64,000 nt of DNA from a bacterium (GCA_027483535.1 JAIXUN010000002.1:744001-808000); one strand, 5' to 3'; shown: positions 8,064 to 16,376, counted from the stretch's first letter. The notes: generated by a model from the sequence alone, not told the origin. Numbers and translations are program-made.

Positions 8064-10028
8064 CTACTCCATCACAACGTTCAAGGCGTCGATGACTCGG
8101 TCGATATCGGGCAGTGCCGCGTATTCGTAAATCGGGTTGTAGCCGATGTGAACATCGTCTCGGCAAACGAGCTGGGGCGGCGCGAGCAAAAGGTTGAAGC
8201 GCTCCGGAGTCGAAGTGACCTCTGCGATCACCGATTGCCCGAATCCGCAGGTCTTCGTGTCCTCGTGCAGAACCACCAATCGACCCGTCTTCTCAAGCGA
8301 TTGGGTGATCGTGTCGTAGTCGCAAGGAACGATGCTGCGAAGGTCGATGATCTCTACCGAGTAGCCCGACTTTGCGGCCGCTTCCTCAGCAAGTTCAATC
8401 GTGTTGCCGTAAGTCACCAGGGTGATGTCCGCACCTGGTTTGACGATTCGAGCCTTGCCAAACGGAACGGGCTCGACGTTGGCAACATCTACCTGCTTAC
8501 GGAAGATGTGCTTCGGAATCAGAACAAACGCGGGATCGTCTCCGTGAATCGCCGACCACAGCAGACCCGCGGCGTCTTCGGGGGTGGACGGAATCGCCAC
8601 CTTCAGACCGGGGACGTGCGCCAAAGATGCCTCGTTGCTCTGCGAGTGCCAGAGCGAGCCACCCGGAAGATATGCACCGTAAGGAGCGTAAACCACCAGC
8701 GGAGTCTTCCATTCGCCGTATGTTCGCCAGCGAGTGGTGCTCATGTTCGTGGTGATCTGGTTCCAGGCCGGAGCGATGAAGTCGATGAACTGGAGTTCAA
8801 AAACGGGCTTCCAGCCGTAAGCCGCCATGCCAACGGCGACACCCATAATGGTCGCCTCCGCAAGGGGAGAGTTGAAAACCTGCTTGGGAAACGCCTCGCT
8901 GAGCCCCTTGGTGATACCGAAAACGCCACCCTTGGGATCTTCAATGTCCTCGCCAAAGAAGACGACCTTGCCATCGTCCTCCAGAGCCTTCTTGAAGGTC
9001 TGGTTGATGGAGGCGACCATGGTCTGTCGGCCCGGCTGAATCGGGGGCTTCGTTGCGGCAACCTCATCGCCCCAGCAATCTTTCATCACCTCAGACGGGT
9101 CAGGATCAGCCGCTTTTTCGGCCTTCAGGTAGTCCTCGTCAACAATGCGAACCACCTCGTCTTGCATCTCTTGCCACTGCGCCTCGGTGAGCTCGCCTGC
9201 AGCAATGAGTTCCTCAGCAAGTAGGCGAATCGGGTCGCGATGCTGCATCTCTTCGATGTCCTTTAGGTCGCGATAAACCCGATGGTCGTCCGAACTGGTG
9301 TGGCTGGAAAGTCGGTCGATGTCCATCCAAATGAGCGTCGGACCCTCGCCCGCTCGGGCCTTTGCTACGGCTTGAGCAGTCGCTTCGAGCACAGTATCCA
9401 CCCGCCGACCGTCGATCTTTACATAGGAACTCTCGTCCAGCATGCCCAAATGGAAGGGAAGGAACTTGCCCGTGGGAGTCGAGATGCCGTACTTGTTATC
9501 CTCGACTACGAAGATGACCGGAAGTTTCTCTTGCAAAGCGAACGCCCACGCTTCAAAGAACTCGCCTTGACGAGATGCCGCGTCGCCGATAGTTGCCAGC
9601 GCGACTCCATCCGAGCCGTCCAATTTCATTGCCCAGGCGGTTCCGCAAGCGGGTAACAATCCGCCGCCCGTGGGGGTGCAAACACTGAAAACGTTGTGCT
9701 CCCGGCTAGAGTAGTGGCCGGGCATTTGGCGTCCGCCGCTGCTGGAATCCTTCTTGGCAAAGTAGGCAAGCGCCAGATCGAAATTAGAAAGTCCTCGCGC
9801 CAGCATCAGTGCTCGATCGCGATAGTAGGGGAAGACGTAATCTTGAGGCTGCAAACAGTGCGCCATCGCACCGAGAGCTTCGTGGCCCATGCCGCTCACC
9901 TGGAACCAGCCTTTACTCTGGCGGAGGAGGATGCCCTCCCGTCGATCGCCTTCCCGGCTGAGAAGCATCAGCTTCAGGAAGTCGAGTTTTACGATGGAAT
10001 TGTTCGCAAGGGTCGACATAGGATTCAT
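8064..10028 (-). CDS. Fused 2-oxoacid dehydrogenase E1, alpha and beta in one chain
   Basis: 654 residues. Residues about 1-320 are the thiamine-pyrophosphate E1 alpha subunit (YYRDRALMLARG; GDAASRQGEFFEAW, the TPP/Mg site; VVEDNKYGIS). Residues about 330-654 are the E1 beta subunit (VFFGEDIEDPKGGVFG; PYGAYLPGGSLWHSQSNEA; C-terminal VVLHEDTKTCGFG). The enzyme decarboxylates a 2-oxoacid and acylates a lipoyl E2. The sequence resembles branched-chain (2-oxoisovalerate) E1 more than classical pyruvate E1, but substrate is inferred. E2 and E3 genes are not in the window. The ATG at 10028 has AGAAAG upstream; a second in-frame ATG at 10018 is possible. Confidence 0.9.
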   Translation of the reverse strand: MNPMSTLANNSIVKLDFLKLMLLSREGDRREGILLRQSKGWFQVSGMGHEALGAMAHCLQPQDYVFPYYRDRALMLARGLSNFDLALAYFAKKDSSSGGRQMPGHYSSREHNVFSVCTPTGGGLLPACGTAWAMKLDGSDGVALATIGDAASRQGEFFEAWAFALQEKLPVIFVVEDNKYGISTPTGKFLPFHLGMLDESSYVKIDGRRVDTVLEATAQAVAKARAGEGPTLIWMDIDRLSSHTSSDDHRVYRDLKDIEEMQHRDPIRLLAEELIAAGELTEAQWQEMQDEVVRIVDEDYLKAEKAADPDPSEVMKDCWGDEVAATKPPIQPGRQTMVASINQTFKKALEDDGKVVFFGEDIEDPKGGVFGITKGLSEAFPKQVFNSPLAEATIMGVAVGMAAYGWKPVFELQFIDFIAPAWNQITTNMSTTRWRTYGEWKTPLVVYAPYGAYLPGGSLWHSQSNEASLAHVPGLKVAIPSTPEDAAGLLWSAIHGDDPAFVLIPKHIFRKQVDVANVEPVPFGKARIVKPGADITLVTYGNTIELAEEAAAKSGYSVEIIDLRSIVPCDYDTITQSLEKTGRLVVLHEDTKTCGFGQSVIAEVTSTPERFNLLLAPPQLVCRDDVHIGYNPIYEYAALPDIDRVIDALNVVME

Positions 10029-10153
10029 GGTTCTTTCTACGTTGAAAGCCTTTTCTTGTCGGGAAAAGGAAAGTGAAGTCCCAAATCAGCATTGATTGGA
10101 GACACTTGAGAGAATACCGCCCCCAAAGGGCGCCAACGTTAAGGGTTCAACGA

Positions 10154-10729
10154 TTACGGCAAGCGAACCAAGTCGCCCTTCAGATTCACAGCCCACCCGT
10201 TGGCAACACCATCTGCTTTAGGGTCACCCACCTGGTTCCAGGCGGTTTCTTTGCTTTCAAAGAAAAGGATGGTTGCGGGATCCTTCAGGTCTTTGTCGTA
10301 CTTGCCCGCAATCGCCGCGTTCATGGCGAATCCAGAAACCTTGGGGGTCTTGTTTTTGAACTCTTCCGAGGTCTCTAAGTCCGGGCGAATCAGTTTCTTG
10401 ACTTCATCGCCAGACTTCAAATCGGCGGTCTTCATGCGCAAGCGAAGATCGTCCATCCAGCCCGCGGCAGGCGGAAACATCTGCTCGGACCGATGATACT
10501 GAGAAGCGGCGGTAAAGATGGCTCGTAACCGATCTTCGGTGTCGCCCTCGTACCGAGTTTTCCCTTCCGTGTTGTCGAGCACTCCTGCGCTCAGGAGATC
10601 GCGCAGAGCGTTTCCTGCCGGACTCATCACCCCGACCACGAGAACGAACACCAGCGATGCAAGAACAATCCAAAGCAGCTTGGATTTTCGCTTCTTGCCT
10701 TGCTCTTGGGCTTTCAGAGTCTCGGGCAC
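10154..10729 (-). CDS. Membrane-anchored protein with prepilin-like C-terminal domain
   Basis: 191 residues: a basic N-terminus (GKKRKSK), one transmembrane helix (LLWIVLASLVFVLVVGV, about residues 18-34), then an exported domain. The part around GFAMNAAIAGK and DPATILFFESKETAWN resembles the globular domain of H-X9-DG prepilin-like proteins common in Armatimonadota and Planctomycetes (alignment by eye). It has no typical prepilin cleavage site. The start is a GTG at 10729 and is uncertain. It is divergent from the deaminase-like gene, and the space between starts is only about 80 bases. Confidence 0.6.
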   Translation of the reverse strand: MPETLKAQEQGKKRKSKLLWIVLASLVFVLVVGVMSPAGNALRDLLSAGVLDNTEGKTRYEGDTEDRLRAIFTAASQYHRSEQMFPPAAGWMDDLRLRMKTADLKSGDEVKKLIRPDLETSEEFKNKTPKVSGFAMNAAIAGKYDKDLKDPATILFFESKETAWNQVGDPKADGVANGWAVNLKGDLVRLP

Positions 10730-10807
10730 TGCTCATTTTGGCAGATCGGACGCAGTCTGCTTCAGGGGCAAACCCGGTCAGTCACTATCGGGCAAAATAA
10801 AAGTGCT

Positions 10808-11782
10808 TTGGTTGAACCTGCTCGCATTTCCCTGATCACCGCTCCCACCCCCCTGCATCGTCTGCCGCGAGTCTCGGAAGACCTTGGTATTGATCTGTGG
10901 ATCAAGCGCGACGATCTCACCGGATTTGCCTTGGGCGGAAACAAGGGTCGCAAGCTCGAATTTCTGCTTGCGGATGCCCAACAGAAGGGCGCCGAGGTTG
11001 TGGTGACTTGCGGTTCTGCCCAGTCCAACTTCATTCGGCAGCTTGCTGTCGGCTGCGCGATGTTGGGGATCAAGTGTGCGGTTGTCGCGATGCAACTCCC
11101 TTACGAAGGCGAGCCTCCCACTCCGGAGATCATGGCAAAGGCGTTGAAATCGAAAGGCGGCAACTTGACCATTGATCGCATTGTGGGGGCAGAAATTGAA
11201 GTTGTCCCGAACGGCACCTGGGATGAACTCTTCGAGCGTCAACAAGAACTGGTTCAACGGTACAAAGACGACGGATTCAACGTTTACTCGATTCCGGTTG
11301 GTGGATCCACCACCCTAGGAGCCTACGCCTTCTATCGAGCCTCCCTGGAGCTGTGGCGACAAGCGGAACCGTTCGATTTCGTTGTTTCTGCCAGCAGCAG
11401 CGGAAGCACCCAAACCGGCCTGCAGTACGGTTATCACAAAACGCCCACCCGGTATATCGGTGTCGCGTGCGATCCCGAGCCGGAACTCATTCATGAGTTT
11501 GTTACGCTCGCCGGAAGCCTCGATGAACTGCTCGAAGAGCAAAAGGGCTTAACCGCGAAAGACTTTCGGTTCGATCTGCGTTTTGTGGGCGATGGTTACG
11601 GCATTCCGAGCGAGCAAGGCAACCGAGCCATTGAGTACCTGGCACGCCGGGAAGGAATCTTCCTAGACCCGATCTACTCTGGCAAAGCGTTTGCGGGCCT
11701 TCTACAGATGGCAAAGAATGGCGAGATCGATGGTCGAGTGTGTTTCTGGCATACGGGCGGCACGCCCACCCTCTTCGTCTGA
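10808..11782 (+). CDS. PLP-dependent ACC deaminase / D-cysteine desulfhydrase family enzyme
   Basis: About 324 residues from a TTG at 10808; the frame is open further upstream (to 10700), but homologues start close to TPLHRLPRVSEDLG. The motif WIKRDDLTGFALGGNKGRKLE carries the PLP lysine (in GGNKGRK), and CGSAQSNFIRQLA follows, as in the tryptophan-synthase-beta fold deaminase/desulfhydrase group. GGSTTLGAYAF would bind the phosphate of PLP. The family includes ACC deaminase, D-cysteine desulfhydrase and L-cysteate lyase; these cannot be separated here. No Shine-Dalgarno is seen at 10808. It ends just before a strong terminator. Confidence 0.8.
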   Translation: MVEPARISLITAPTPLHRLPRVSEDLGIDLWIKRDDLTGFALGGNKGRKLEFLLADAQQKGAEVVVTCGSAQSNFIRQLAVGCAMLGIKCAVVAMQLPYEGEPPTPEIMAKALKSKGGNLTIDRIVGAEIEVVPNGTWDELFERQQELVQRYKDDGFNVYSIPVGGSTTLGAYAFYRASLELWRQAEPFDFVVSASSSGSTQTGLQYGYHKTPTRYIGVACDPEPELIHEFVTLAGSLDELLEEQKGLTAKDFRFDLRFVGDGYGIPSEQGNRAIEYLARREGIFLDPIYSGKAFAGLLQMAKNGEIDGRVCFWHTGGTPTLFV

Positions 11783-11798
11783 GGGACGACAACAAAAA

Positions 11799-11834
11799 AG
11801 AGCGGCGATCCCTGTTTCGCAGGATCGCCGCTCT
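11799..11834. terminator. Intrinsic terminator
   Basis: 13-bp perfect stem (11799-11811 with 11822-11834), 10-base loop, A run immediately left. It is placed between the convergent deaminase-like gene and sdhC. The A run makes it a good terminator for the leftward sdhC transcript, and the right flank (ggttgttt) a weaker one for the rightward gene. Confidence 0.8.
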
Positions 11835-11856
11835 GGTTGTTTGCTGAATCGTTCGA

Positions 11857-12555
11857 CTAGATTTGGGTTTCGACCGCCGGAGCCTCTTTAGCCGCCACCG
11901 GAGTTTTGTCGCCTTTGATGAATCCGAACAGTGCAAGCCAGCCCATCAGAGTCAGACCCACGAATGCGGCCGCCGCAAATTTCTGAATTCGAACCTGAGC
12001 CGAATCGCTGATGGTGATGCCCCAGCGGATGCAGAAGTTCCAGATGCCATAAGCAAGGTGGTAGCTCGCGGTGAGAACGCCCAGAGCGTACACGACGACA
12101 ATCACCGGCTGCGAAGTCAACAACTCGTGCCACGCATCGAACTTGATCAGCTCGGCATCATTGTTGAAATACTTGCGACCCGTGGTGGTGGTGACGTGAT
12201 AGCAGAGGAAGAAAAAGATGAAGATGCCCGACCATCGCTGGGACGAGTACATCAAGTTTTGCGACCACTTGTACTTCGTGCTGAAGTAGTTCTGCTGGCC
12301 TCGGTTGGCAATGAACAAGCCGTAGATCGCGTGGAACGCAAGCGGAATCCAGATCGCAAAAACTTCCAGGGTGAGCAGCATGTGCTTCGGAATCCCCTCG
12401 AAGAAGTTGATGACCCCGTCGAACTTCTCTCGTCCACCTAGCGAAAAAGTGTTCAGCGCTAGGTGCTGGACCATGTAGTAGCCGACCGGGATGATTCCGG
12501 TGAGCGAGTGAACCTTGTGCAGGATGTAGTTCTCTCGATTCAGCGCGAGTGCCAT
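11857..12555 (-). CDS. sdhC: Succinate dehydrogenase cytochrome b558 subunit
   Basis: 232 residues with five predicted hydrophobic helices, as in the single-subunit diheme cytochrome b558 anchors (Bacillus-type SdhC). It docks the succinate dehydrogenase flavoprotein and iron-sulfur subunits to the membrane and passes electrons to quinone. Candidate heme His residues lie in HKVHSLTG, VQHLALN, AFHAIYG, CYHVTTTTG and ASYHLAYG. The start MALALNRENYILHKVHS fits the family. Upstream on its own strand a TAATCT sits 10 bases before the ATG. sdhA and sdhB are not adjacent in this window, because the next gene upstream is a divergent glucanase. Confidence 0.88.
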   Translation of the reverse strand: MALALNRENYILHKVHSLTGIIPVGYYMVQHLALNTFSLGGREKFDGVINFFEGIPKHMLLTLEVFAIWIPLAFHAIYGLFIANRGQQNYFSTKYKWSQNLMYSSQRWSGIFIFFFLCYHVTTTTGRKYFNNDAELIKFDAWHELLTSQPVIVVVYALGVLTASYHLAYGIWNFCIRWGITISDSAQVRIQKFAAAAFVGLTLMGWLALFGFIKGDKTPVAAKEAPAVETQI

Positions 12556-12673
12556 AAGCTTTCTCAGATTACCTCTCGCAAATTCTACGGAGGTCGGTCA
12601 ACAATCGTCCACCTCGTTCGTTTCGGTTGTTGACTGGATGGATTCAGGTTCGCTACGATCTCGAAATCTTTGA

Positions 12674-12679
12674 TAAGAT
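12674..12679 (+). promoter_or_regulatory. Extended -10 box, candidate leaderless start
   Basis: TGATAAGAT at 12671-12679 gives an extended -10 (TGnTAAGAT). The ATG of the GH9 gene follows after 6 bases and there is no Shine-Dalgarno. Confidence 0.45.
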
Positions 12680-12685
12680 AGAACG

Positions 12686-14422
12686 ATGTACCTAGTTTCG
12701 ATGACGATGCTAGCGCTTGCGACGGCCTCGCCATCCACCGCGACGCCCATGCAAGCACAAAAGGAAACCGTTCAAGGGAGTGGTCCTATTCCCGCCGTTA
12801 AGACCTGTCAGGTCGGATTTTTGCCATTCGAGACCAAAATTGCCGTTGCGACGGTTCCGTCCGGAAAGGGTGTCTCGAGCCTGGTTGCGAATGTTGTCAA
12901 CGCCGTAACGGGCAGGCCCGTGCTTCGGGTCGAGGGATCCGCGCCCGTGAAGGATGCTGATTCCGGCGATATCGTCTCTCATTTCGACTTTTCTAGCCTG
13001 AAGACCCCCGGCGAATACAAGGTGGTCGTCGAAGGCGTGGGCGAGACCTTTGCCTTCTCCATTGGCGACAAAGTGTTTTCCAAGGCCTTTCGCCTGGCCG
13101 TTCGCAGTTTCACAGGCCTCAGAAGTGGAATCGATGTCGACCTTGGCCCCGATTTCCCTCAGTACAAGTTCAAAGCGGGCCACACCGCCATCGGCAAATA
13201 TCACACGTCCAGCGGGAAAACCGGAACGAGGGACGTCTCTGGCGGGTGGTACGACGCGGGGGACTATGGCAAGTACACCGTCAACTCCGGCATCACCACC
13301 GGAACCATGCTCCTTGCGTTCGAGCGCAACTCTGCGAAGCTCAAAGGCATTAAGTTGGACATCCCGGAGACCGGCAAGTACAAACTCCCCGACTTCCTCA
13401 GCGAGGTCAAGTGGAACCTGGACTGGATGCTGAAGATGCAAGACGAGGACGGGGGAGCTTGGCACAAAGCCACGACCGCTCAGTTCACTGGATTCGTGAT
13501 GCCCGATCAAGACAAGGCGGATGTTCTTGTGATCGGGACAGGGAAGGCGCCGTACAAAAACACCACCGCTACCGCCGATCTTGCCGCCGTTGCGGCCATT
13601 GGAGCCCGGGTGTTCAAGAGTTACGACCCGGCGTACGCGGCGAAGTGTCTTGACGCATCAAAGAAGGCGTTCGCTTGGTGCCAACTCCATCCGAACGAGC
13701 TTTACCAAAACAACCCGCAAGGAATTGGAACGGGCGGATATGGTGACGGTAACGCCAAAGACGAGTTCCTCTGGGCAGCGGTGGAACTGTATCGCACCAC
13801 CGGAAACACCGCCTATCACGACCTGTTCTTGAAGACTGCGAAGGAGTGGAACGACACGTTTAGCGACACTCCTGCCCCGGGCTGGCCCGAACTGCGACCG
13901 CTTGCCCTGATGGCCTATGCCCAGATCAAGGACAAGCCTGTCGACAAGGCCTACCAAGAAACGGTGAAGAAGGGACTCGAAACCGCCGCAGATGCGGTCA
14001 CCGCCCGGGTCAAGGCGAACGGCTATCTCATGCCGCTCAAGTCGGGCGAATACTACTGGGGCAGCAACGGCGTGATCGCCAACTACGCGCTTGTGCTGCA
14101 AATGGCGTATTCGGTCCACCAGAAGCCCGCTTATCGACAAGCCGCTCTCGACTGTTTGCACCACCTGTTGGGGCGAAATCTGTGGGGCACCAGTTATGTC
14201 ACGCACGTCGGCACCAAGTGGGCTAAGCGACCCCACCACCGACCCTCCGGAGCGGACGGAATCGACGAGCCATGGCCAGGGCTACTCGTTGGCGGTCCCA
14301 ATGCCGATGGGAAAACACCTCCGGCTCGTGAGTGGTACGACGAAGAGGCAAGCTACCGAACGAACGAGAACGCCATCAACTGGAATGCGCCGCTGGTATT
14401 TGCACTAGCCGAGTTTCTCTGA
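12686..14422 (+). CDS. Secreted glycoside hydrolase family 9 endoglucanase
   Basis: 578 residues. Order: short signal peptide (first about 20 residues), an Ig-like CelD_N type domain (about 35-125, from CQVGFLPFETK), then the GH9 (alpha/alpha)6 catalytic domain. Catalytic Asp residues lie in GGWYDAGDYGKY (about 186-197). The His-containing motif RPHHRPSG and the acid Glu561 in SYRTNENAINWNAPLVFALA are at the C-terminus, both GH9 signatures. The family hydrolyses beta-1,4-glucan such as cellulose. There is no dockerin or carbohydrate-binding module. It is a single gene divergent from sdhC and closed by the terminator at 14509. Confidence 0.95.
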   Translation: MYLVSMTMLALATASPSTATPMQAQKETVQGSGPIPAVKTCQVGFLPFETKIAVATVPSGKGVSSLVANVVNAVTGRPVLRVEGSAPVKDADSGDIVSHFDFSSLKTPGEYKVVVEGVGETFAFSIGDKVFSKAFRLAVRSFTGLRSGIDVDLGPDFPQYKFKAGHTAIGKYHTSSGKTGTRDVSGGWYDAGDYGKYTVNSGITTGTMLLAFERNSAKLKGIKLDIPETGKYKLPDFLSEVKWNLDWMLKMQDEDGGAWHKATTAQFTGFVMPDQDKADVLVIGTGKAPYKNTTATADLAAVAAIGARVFKSYDPAYAAKCLDASKKAFAWCQLHPNELYQNNPQGIGTGGYGDGNAKDEFLWAAVELYRTTGNTAYHDLFLKTAKEWNDTFSDTPAPGWPELRPLALMAYAQIKDKPVDKAYQETVKKGLETAADAVTARVKANGYLMPLKSGEYYWGSNGVIANYALVLQMAYSVHQKPAYRQAALDCLHHLLGRNLWGTSYVTHVGTKWAKRPHHRPSGADGIDEPWPGLLVGGPNADGKTPPAREWYDEEASYRTNENAINWNAPLVFALAEFL

Positions 14423-14508
14423 CGGCAAATAGAGCCTGGGGCTGATAATCAATCGGCTTAAACAGGTTCAAGTTTTGATAAACAAAAGCATTATTGGCTA
14501 CGGGAATT

Positions 14509-14545
14509 AGTGATTAGCAGATGTATTTCTGCTAATCACTTTTTT
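14509..14545 (+). terminator. Intrinsic terminator of the GH9 gene
   Basis: 13-bp perfect stem (14509-14521 with 14528-14540), loop tgtatt, followed by TTTTT. A textbook rightward terminator separating the GH9 gene from the PYP operon. Confidence 0.92.
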
Positions 14546-14642
14546 GTCAGTTCTTGACGAGCTTGCAATTACTCATTACCAAGCTGTTTCGGTAAAAAGA
14601 TCGCACTTAAAGTCTGGTCTTTGATTCTCACCGGCTTGTCGG

Positions 14643-14755
14643 CTGGACATATCAGTCCAGAACGACCCGGCGAAAAAACATCATTGCGGGTACCGCCCAC
14701 TTGGTAAGTGGGCCGTAGATGATCGAAGGGAGCCAACCCGGTGAAAACGGTCGTT
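14643..14755 (+). promoter_or_regulatory. Structured leader candidate upstream of the PYP operon
   Basis: Four nested or adjacent helices can be drawn: CTGGAC/GTCCAG (14643-14648 with 14655-14660), a closing stem AACGACC/GGTCGTT (14661-14667 with 14749-14755), inner ATCAT/ATGAT (14680-14684 with 14719-14723), and an 8-bp apical hairpin GCCCACTT-ggt-AAGTGGGC (14695-14713). Two near-identical acccggYgaaaa strings flank the inner stems. I do not recognise a known riboswitch consensus. It lies about 150 bases before the first ATG, so it could be a cis-acting RNA for the operon. Confidence 0.4.
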
Positions 14756-14906
14756 TTGAACTTAACAAGGCATCGAGAAGTCTGTTCATTGACCATTTTT
14801 ACGAAATGTGTGAACTTGTTCAATTTCCCCTGAAGATATATCAGCGTCCCTCCAAAGAGTTACCTGTTGGACCATTGCAAGTGGCAGTGGAAAGACGAGG
14901 AACCGT

Positions 14907-15341
14907 ATGGAAACCATCATCAGCATGGAAGAGCAACTTGCGGAGCTCTACCGTGAGAAAGAGCATCTTTCTGTGGCATTTCCTGGTCTAGATGTGAAGG
15001 GATTTATCGACTTGACCCGCAGTGTGCAGGGACAACTCGATGATCTCATCTCCGAGCAAGTAGATCAGCTACTTGAGGAGAAGTCCAAAATGGAGGCCGC
15101 CCTCCCCGGACTCACCACAGACCAGATAATCGAACTGGCCCAGGCAGAACTCTATCGACGAACCGGCGCCACCGCAGACGCCGACCCCGTGACAACGTCG
15201 TTCTCCCAGCAGTTGGCATCGCTCTATTCCGAGCGAGAAGAGCTGGAATCGGCATTCCCGGGCCGATCGGTACCCGAGATCGTTGGAGAAATCCAAGAAA
15301 AGATTCGACTTCTCGAGCAGCTTTATGCGCGGAAGAACTAG
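14907..15341 (+). CDS. Triple-repeat helical protein, first gene of PYP operon
   Basis: 144 residues, soluble, highly charged and probably helical. Three copies of one unit are visible at about 11-36, 55-77 and 103-129, with consensus LxxLYxExExLxxAFPGxxxxEIxxL. Each copy has the core FPG or LPG followed by an amphipathic stretch. Family not recognised. The ATG follows GAGGAACCGT, a fair Shine-Dalgarno. The PYP gene starts 27 bases after its stop. By position it is likely a partner or scaffold of the light-sensing system, but nothing in the sequence gives a biochemical role. Confidence 0.75.
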   Translation: METIISMEEQLAELYREKEHLSVAFPGLDVKGFIDLTRSVQGQLDDLISEQVDQLLEEKSKMEAALPGLTTDQIIELAQAELYRRTGATADADPVTTSFSQQLASLYSEREELESAFPGRSVPEIVGEIQEKIRLLEQLYARKN

Positions 15342-15368
15342 ACCCAAAAGCAGGAAACAAGAGAACCA

Positions 15369-15740
15369 ATGAGCTTTGTAGACACTTCAATCATCAACCG
15401 ACCGGGCAACGTGACCCGGGAAATGGCCGATTCGCAAGATTACGGCATCGTCAAAGTAGACGACAACGGCAACATCCTCCTCTACAACCGGTATGAGGCA
15501 GACATGGCCGGCGTGGAGCCCTCTCATGCAGAAGGACGATCGTTCTTTACGCAGGTTGCCCCTTGCACCAACAACCGCCTCTTCTTTGGCAAGTTCAAAG
15601 AGGGCGTCTCCAATGGGAACCTGAACGAGCAGTTCAAGTACACGTTCACGTACAAGATGAAGCCGACCCCGGTCGAGATTCACCTGTACCGAGATCAGGA
15701 GACCAAAACAAACTGGGTCTTCGTTAAGAAGGCAGCTTAA
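15369..15740 (+). CDS. pyp: Photoactive yellow protein (PYP), blue-light receptor
   Basis: 123 residues, close to the 125 of Halorhodospira halophila PYP. It is a single PAS domain that binds p-coumaric acid as a thioester. Strings shared with classical PYP include VAPCT, GKFKEGV, GNLN, YTF and WVFVK. The chromophore cysteine is Cys66 (equivalent to Cys69). Tyr39 and Glu43 match the chromophore-binding Tyr42 and Glu46. Two pocket residues differ: Thr50 is Ala47 and Arg52 is Val49. Numbering is offset by 3 with no gaps across this region. The gene is in the same operon as the chromophore enzyme (17869-20781). The next gene starts 2 bases after its stop. Confidence 0.95.
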   Translation: MSFVDTSIINRPGNVTREMADSQDYGIVKVDDNGNILLYNRYEADMAGVEPSHAEGRSFFTQVAPCTNNRLFFGKFKEGVSNGNLNEQFKYTFTYKMKPTPVEIHLYRDQETKTNWVFVKKAA

Positions 15741-15742
15741 AC

Positions 15743-16357
15743 ATGGAGGCGGTCGGTTCCATCCAACACCTTCGACGCATCTTGATCGAGATCGAAGGGC
15801 TCGTGAGTTCTTACTCTCTGGAGGAAAGAACAAGTGTATGTCAGTTACTTGAAGAGTGCGTTCGAAAGGTTCAAGGGATCGGAACCGACTCGCCCATCCC
15901 AAAGACGCTTTCGGAAGCGGTCTTAGATCGCTTCTCGTTTGATCGCTGGCGCATCTTTACCGAGAGCCTGATCGGACATATGGAGATTCAAGAACTCTCC
16001 GTTCAAAGCCTCATTTGGTCTTATCTGCAGTCGCGTCTACAGAAGATTCAGGCACTCGCCTTTCTTCTTGCCGACCCAGAAGACGAGGCGGAACTCCGAG
16101 ATCATCTCCTGTACTGGTATGTCGAATCGAAAGCGGAGTGGTTTCAATTCAACTGTCGTGTGAACTACACCACGGTTCGAGGCGAGAACCCGGATCCCGT
16201 GCTCGTAGTCCAGGCCTCCCTGAGTAGCCACACGCTTCAGGTTCTGGAAGCGCTGTTCGACGAGCAAGAAATCACTTTGCTCACCGACTTTATCTCTGCT
16301 CCCCTCCCCAATGCGCTGTTGCTGGACTCGTATCGACAAAGCAACAGTCGCGCCTGA
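15743..16357 (+). CDS. PYP-operon protein sharing a module with the CheA-like partner
   Basis: 204 residues, soluble, mostly helical. Family not recognised. Residues about 95-197 align by eye with residues about 48-147 of the next protein: LLYWYVESKAEWFQFN versus VVYWYIEAKAQWCQFN, then VNY versus LNY, LEALF versus IESLF, and LLTDFISAP versus ALTDILAAP. This indicates duplication of a common module. The N-terminal 90 residues are different. The start lies 2 bases after the PYP stop with AAGG inside the end of pyp, so the two are translationally close. A signalling or scaffold role beside PYP is inferred from context only. Confidence 0.8.
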   Translation: MEAVGSIQHLRRILIEIEGLVSSYSLEERTSVCQLLEECVRKVQGIGTDSPIPKTLSEAVLDRFSFDRWRIFTESLIGHMEIQELSVQSLIWSYLQSRLQKIQALAFLLADPEDEAELRDHLLYWYVESKAEWFQFNCRVNYTTVRGENPDPVLVVQASLSSHTLQVLEALFDEQEITLLTDFISAPLPNALLLDSYRQSNSRA

Positions 16358-16376
16358 AGACACACGTTCTTTAGCC

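Larger units (their letters stand above)
14423..14906. other. 484-base intergenic region before the PYP operon
   Basis: Contains the GH9 terminator (14509-14545), a near-consensus -35 TTGACG (14554-14559) with only a weak TACCAA 17 bases later, the foldable segment 14643-14755, and an operator-like GAACTTGTTC inverted repeat (14812-14821). Small open frames here (84 and 90 codons on opposite strands) overlap the structured segment and lack family features, so I do not call them genes. Confidence 0.5.

Noticed and set aside
8052-9224. 390-codon open frame antisense to the E1 fusion gene
   Set aside because: Covers the clearly recognisable E1 beta domain; no family features or ribosome binding site.
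14554-14582. TTGACG-17-TACCAA as the PYP operon promoter
   Set aside because: The -35 is good but the -10 matches poorly; kept only as a possibility within the intergenic entry.
14719-14991. 90-codon frame overlapping the structured leader and the first PYP-operon gene
   Set aside because: Starts inside the foldable segment, overlaps the repeat protein in another frame and has no family signal.
16311-16376. Upstream extension of the CheA-like gene into the preceding gene
   Set aside because: Would overlap the 204-aa gene by 47 bases with no Shine-Dalgarno and adds a Cys-rich stretch unlike the rest; the ATG at 16377 is preferred.
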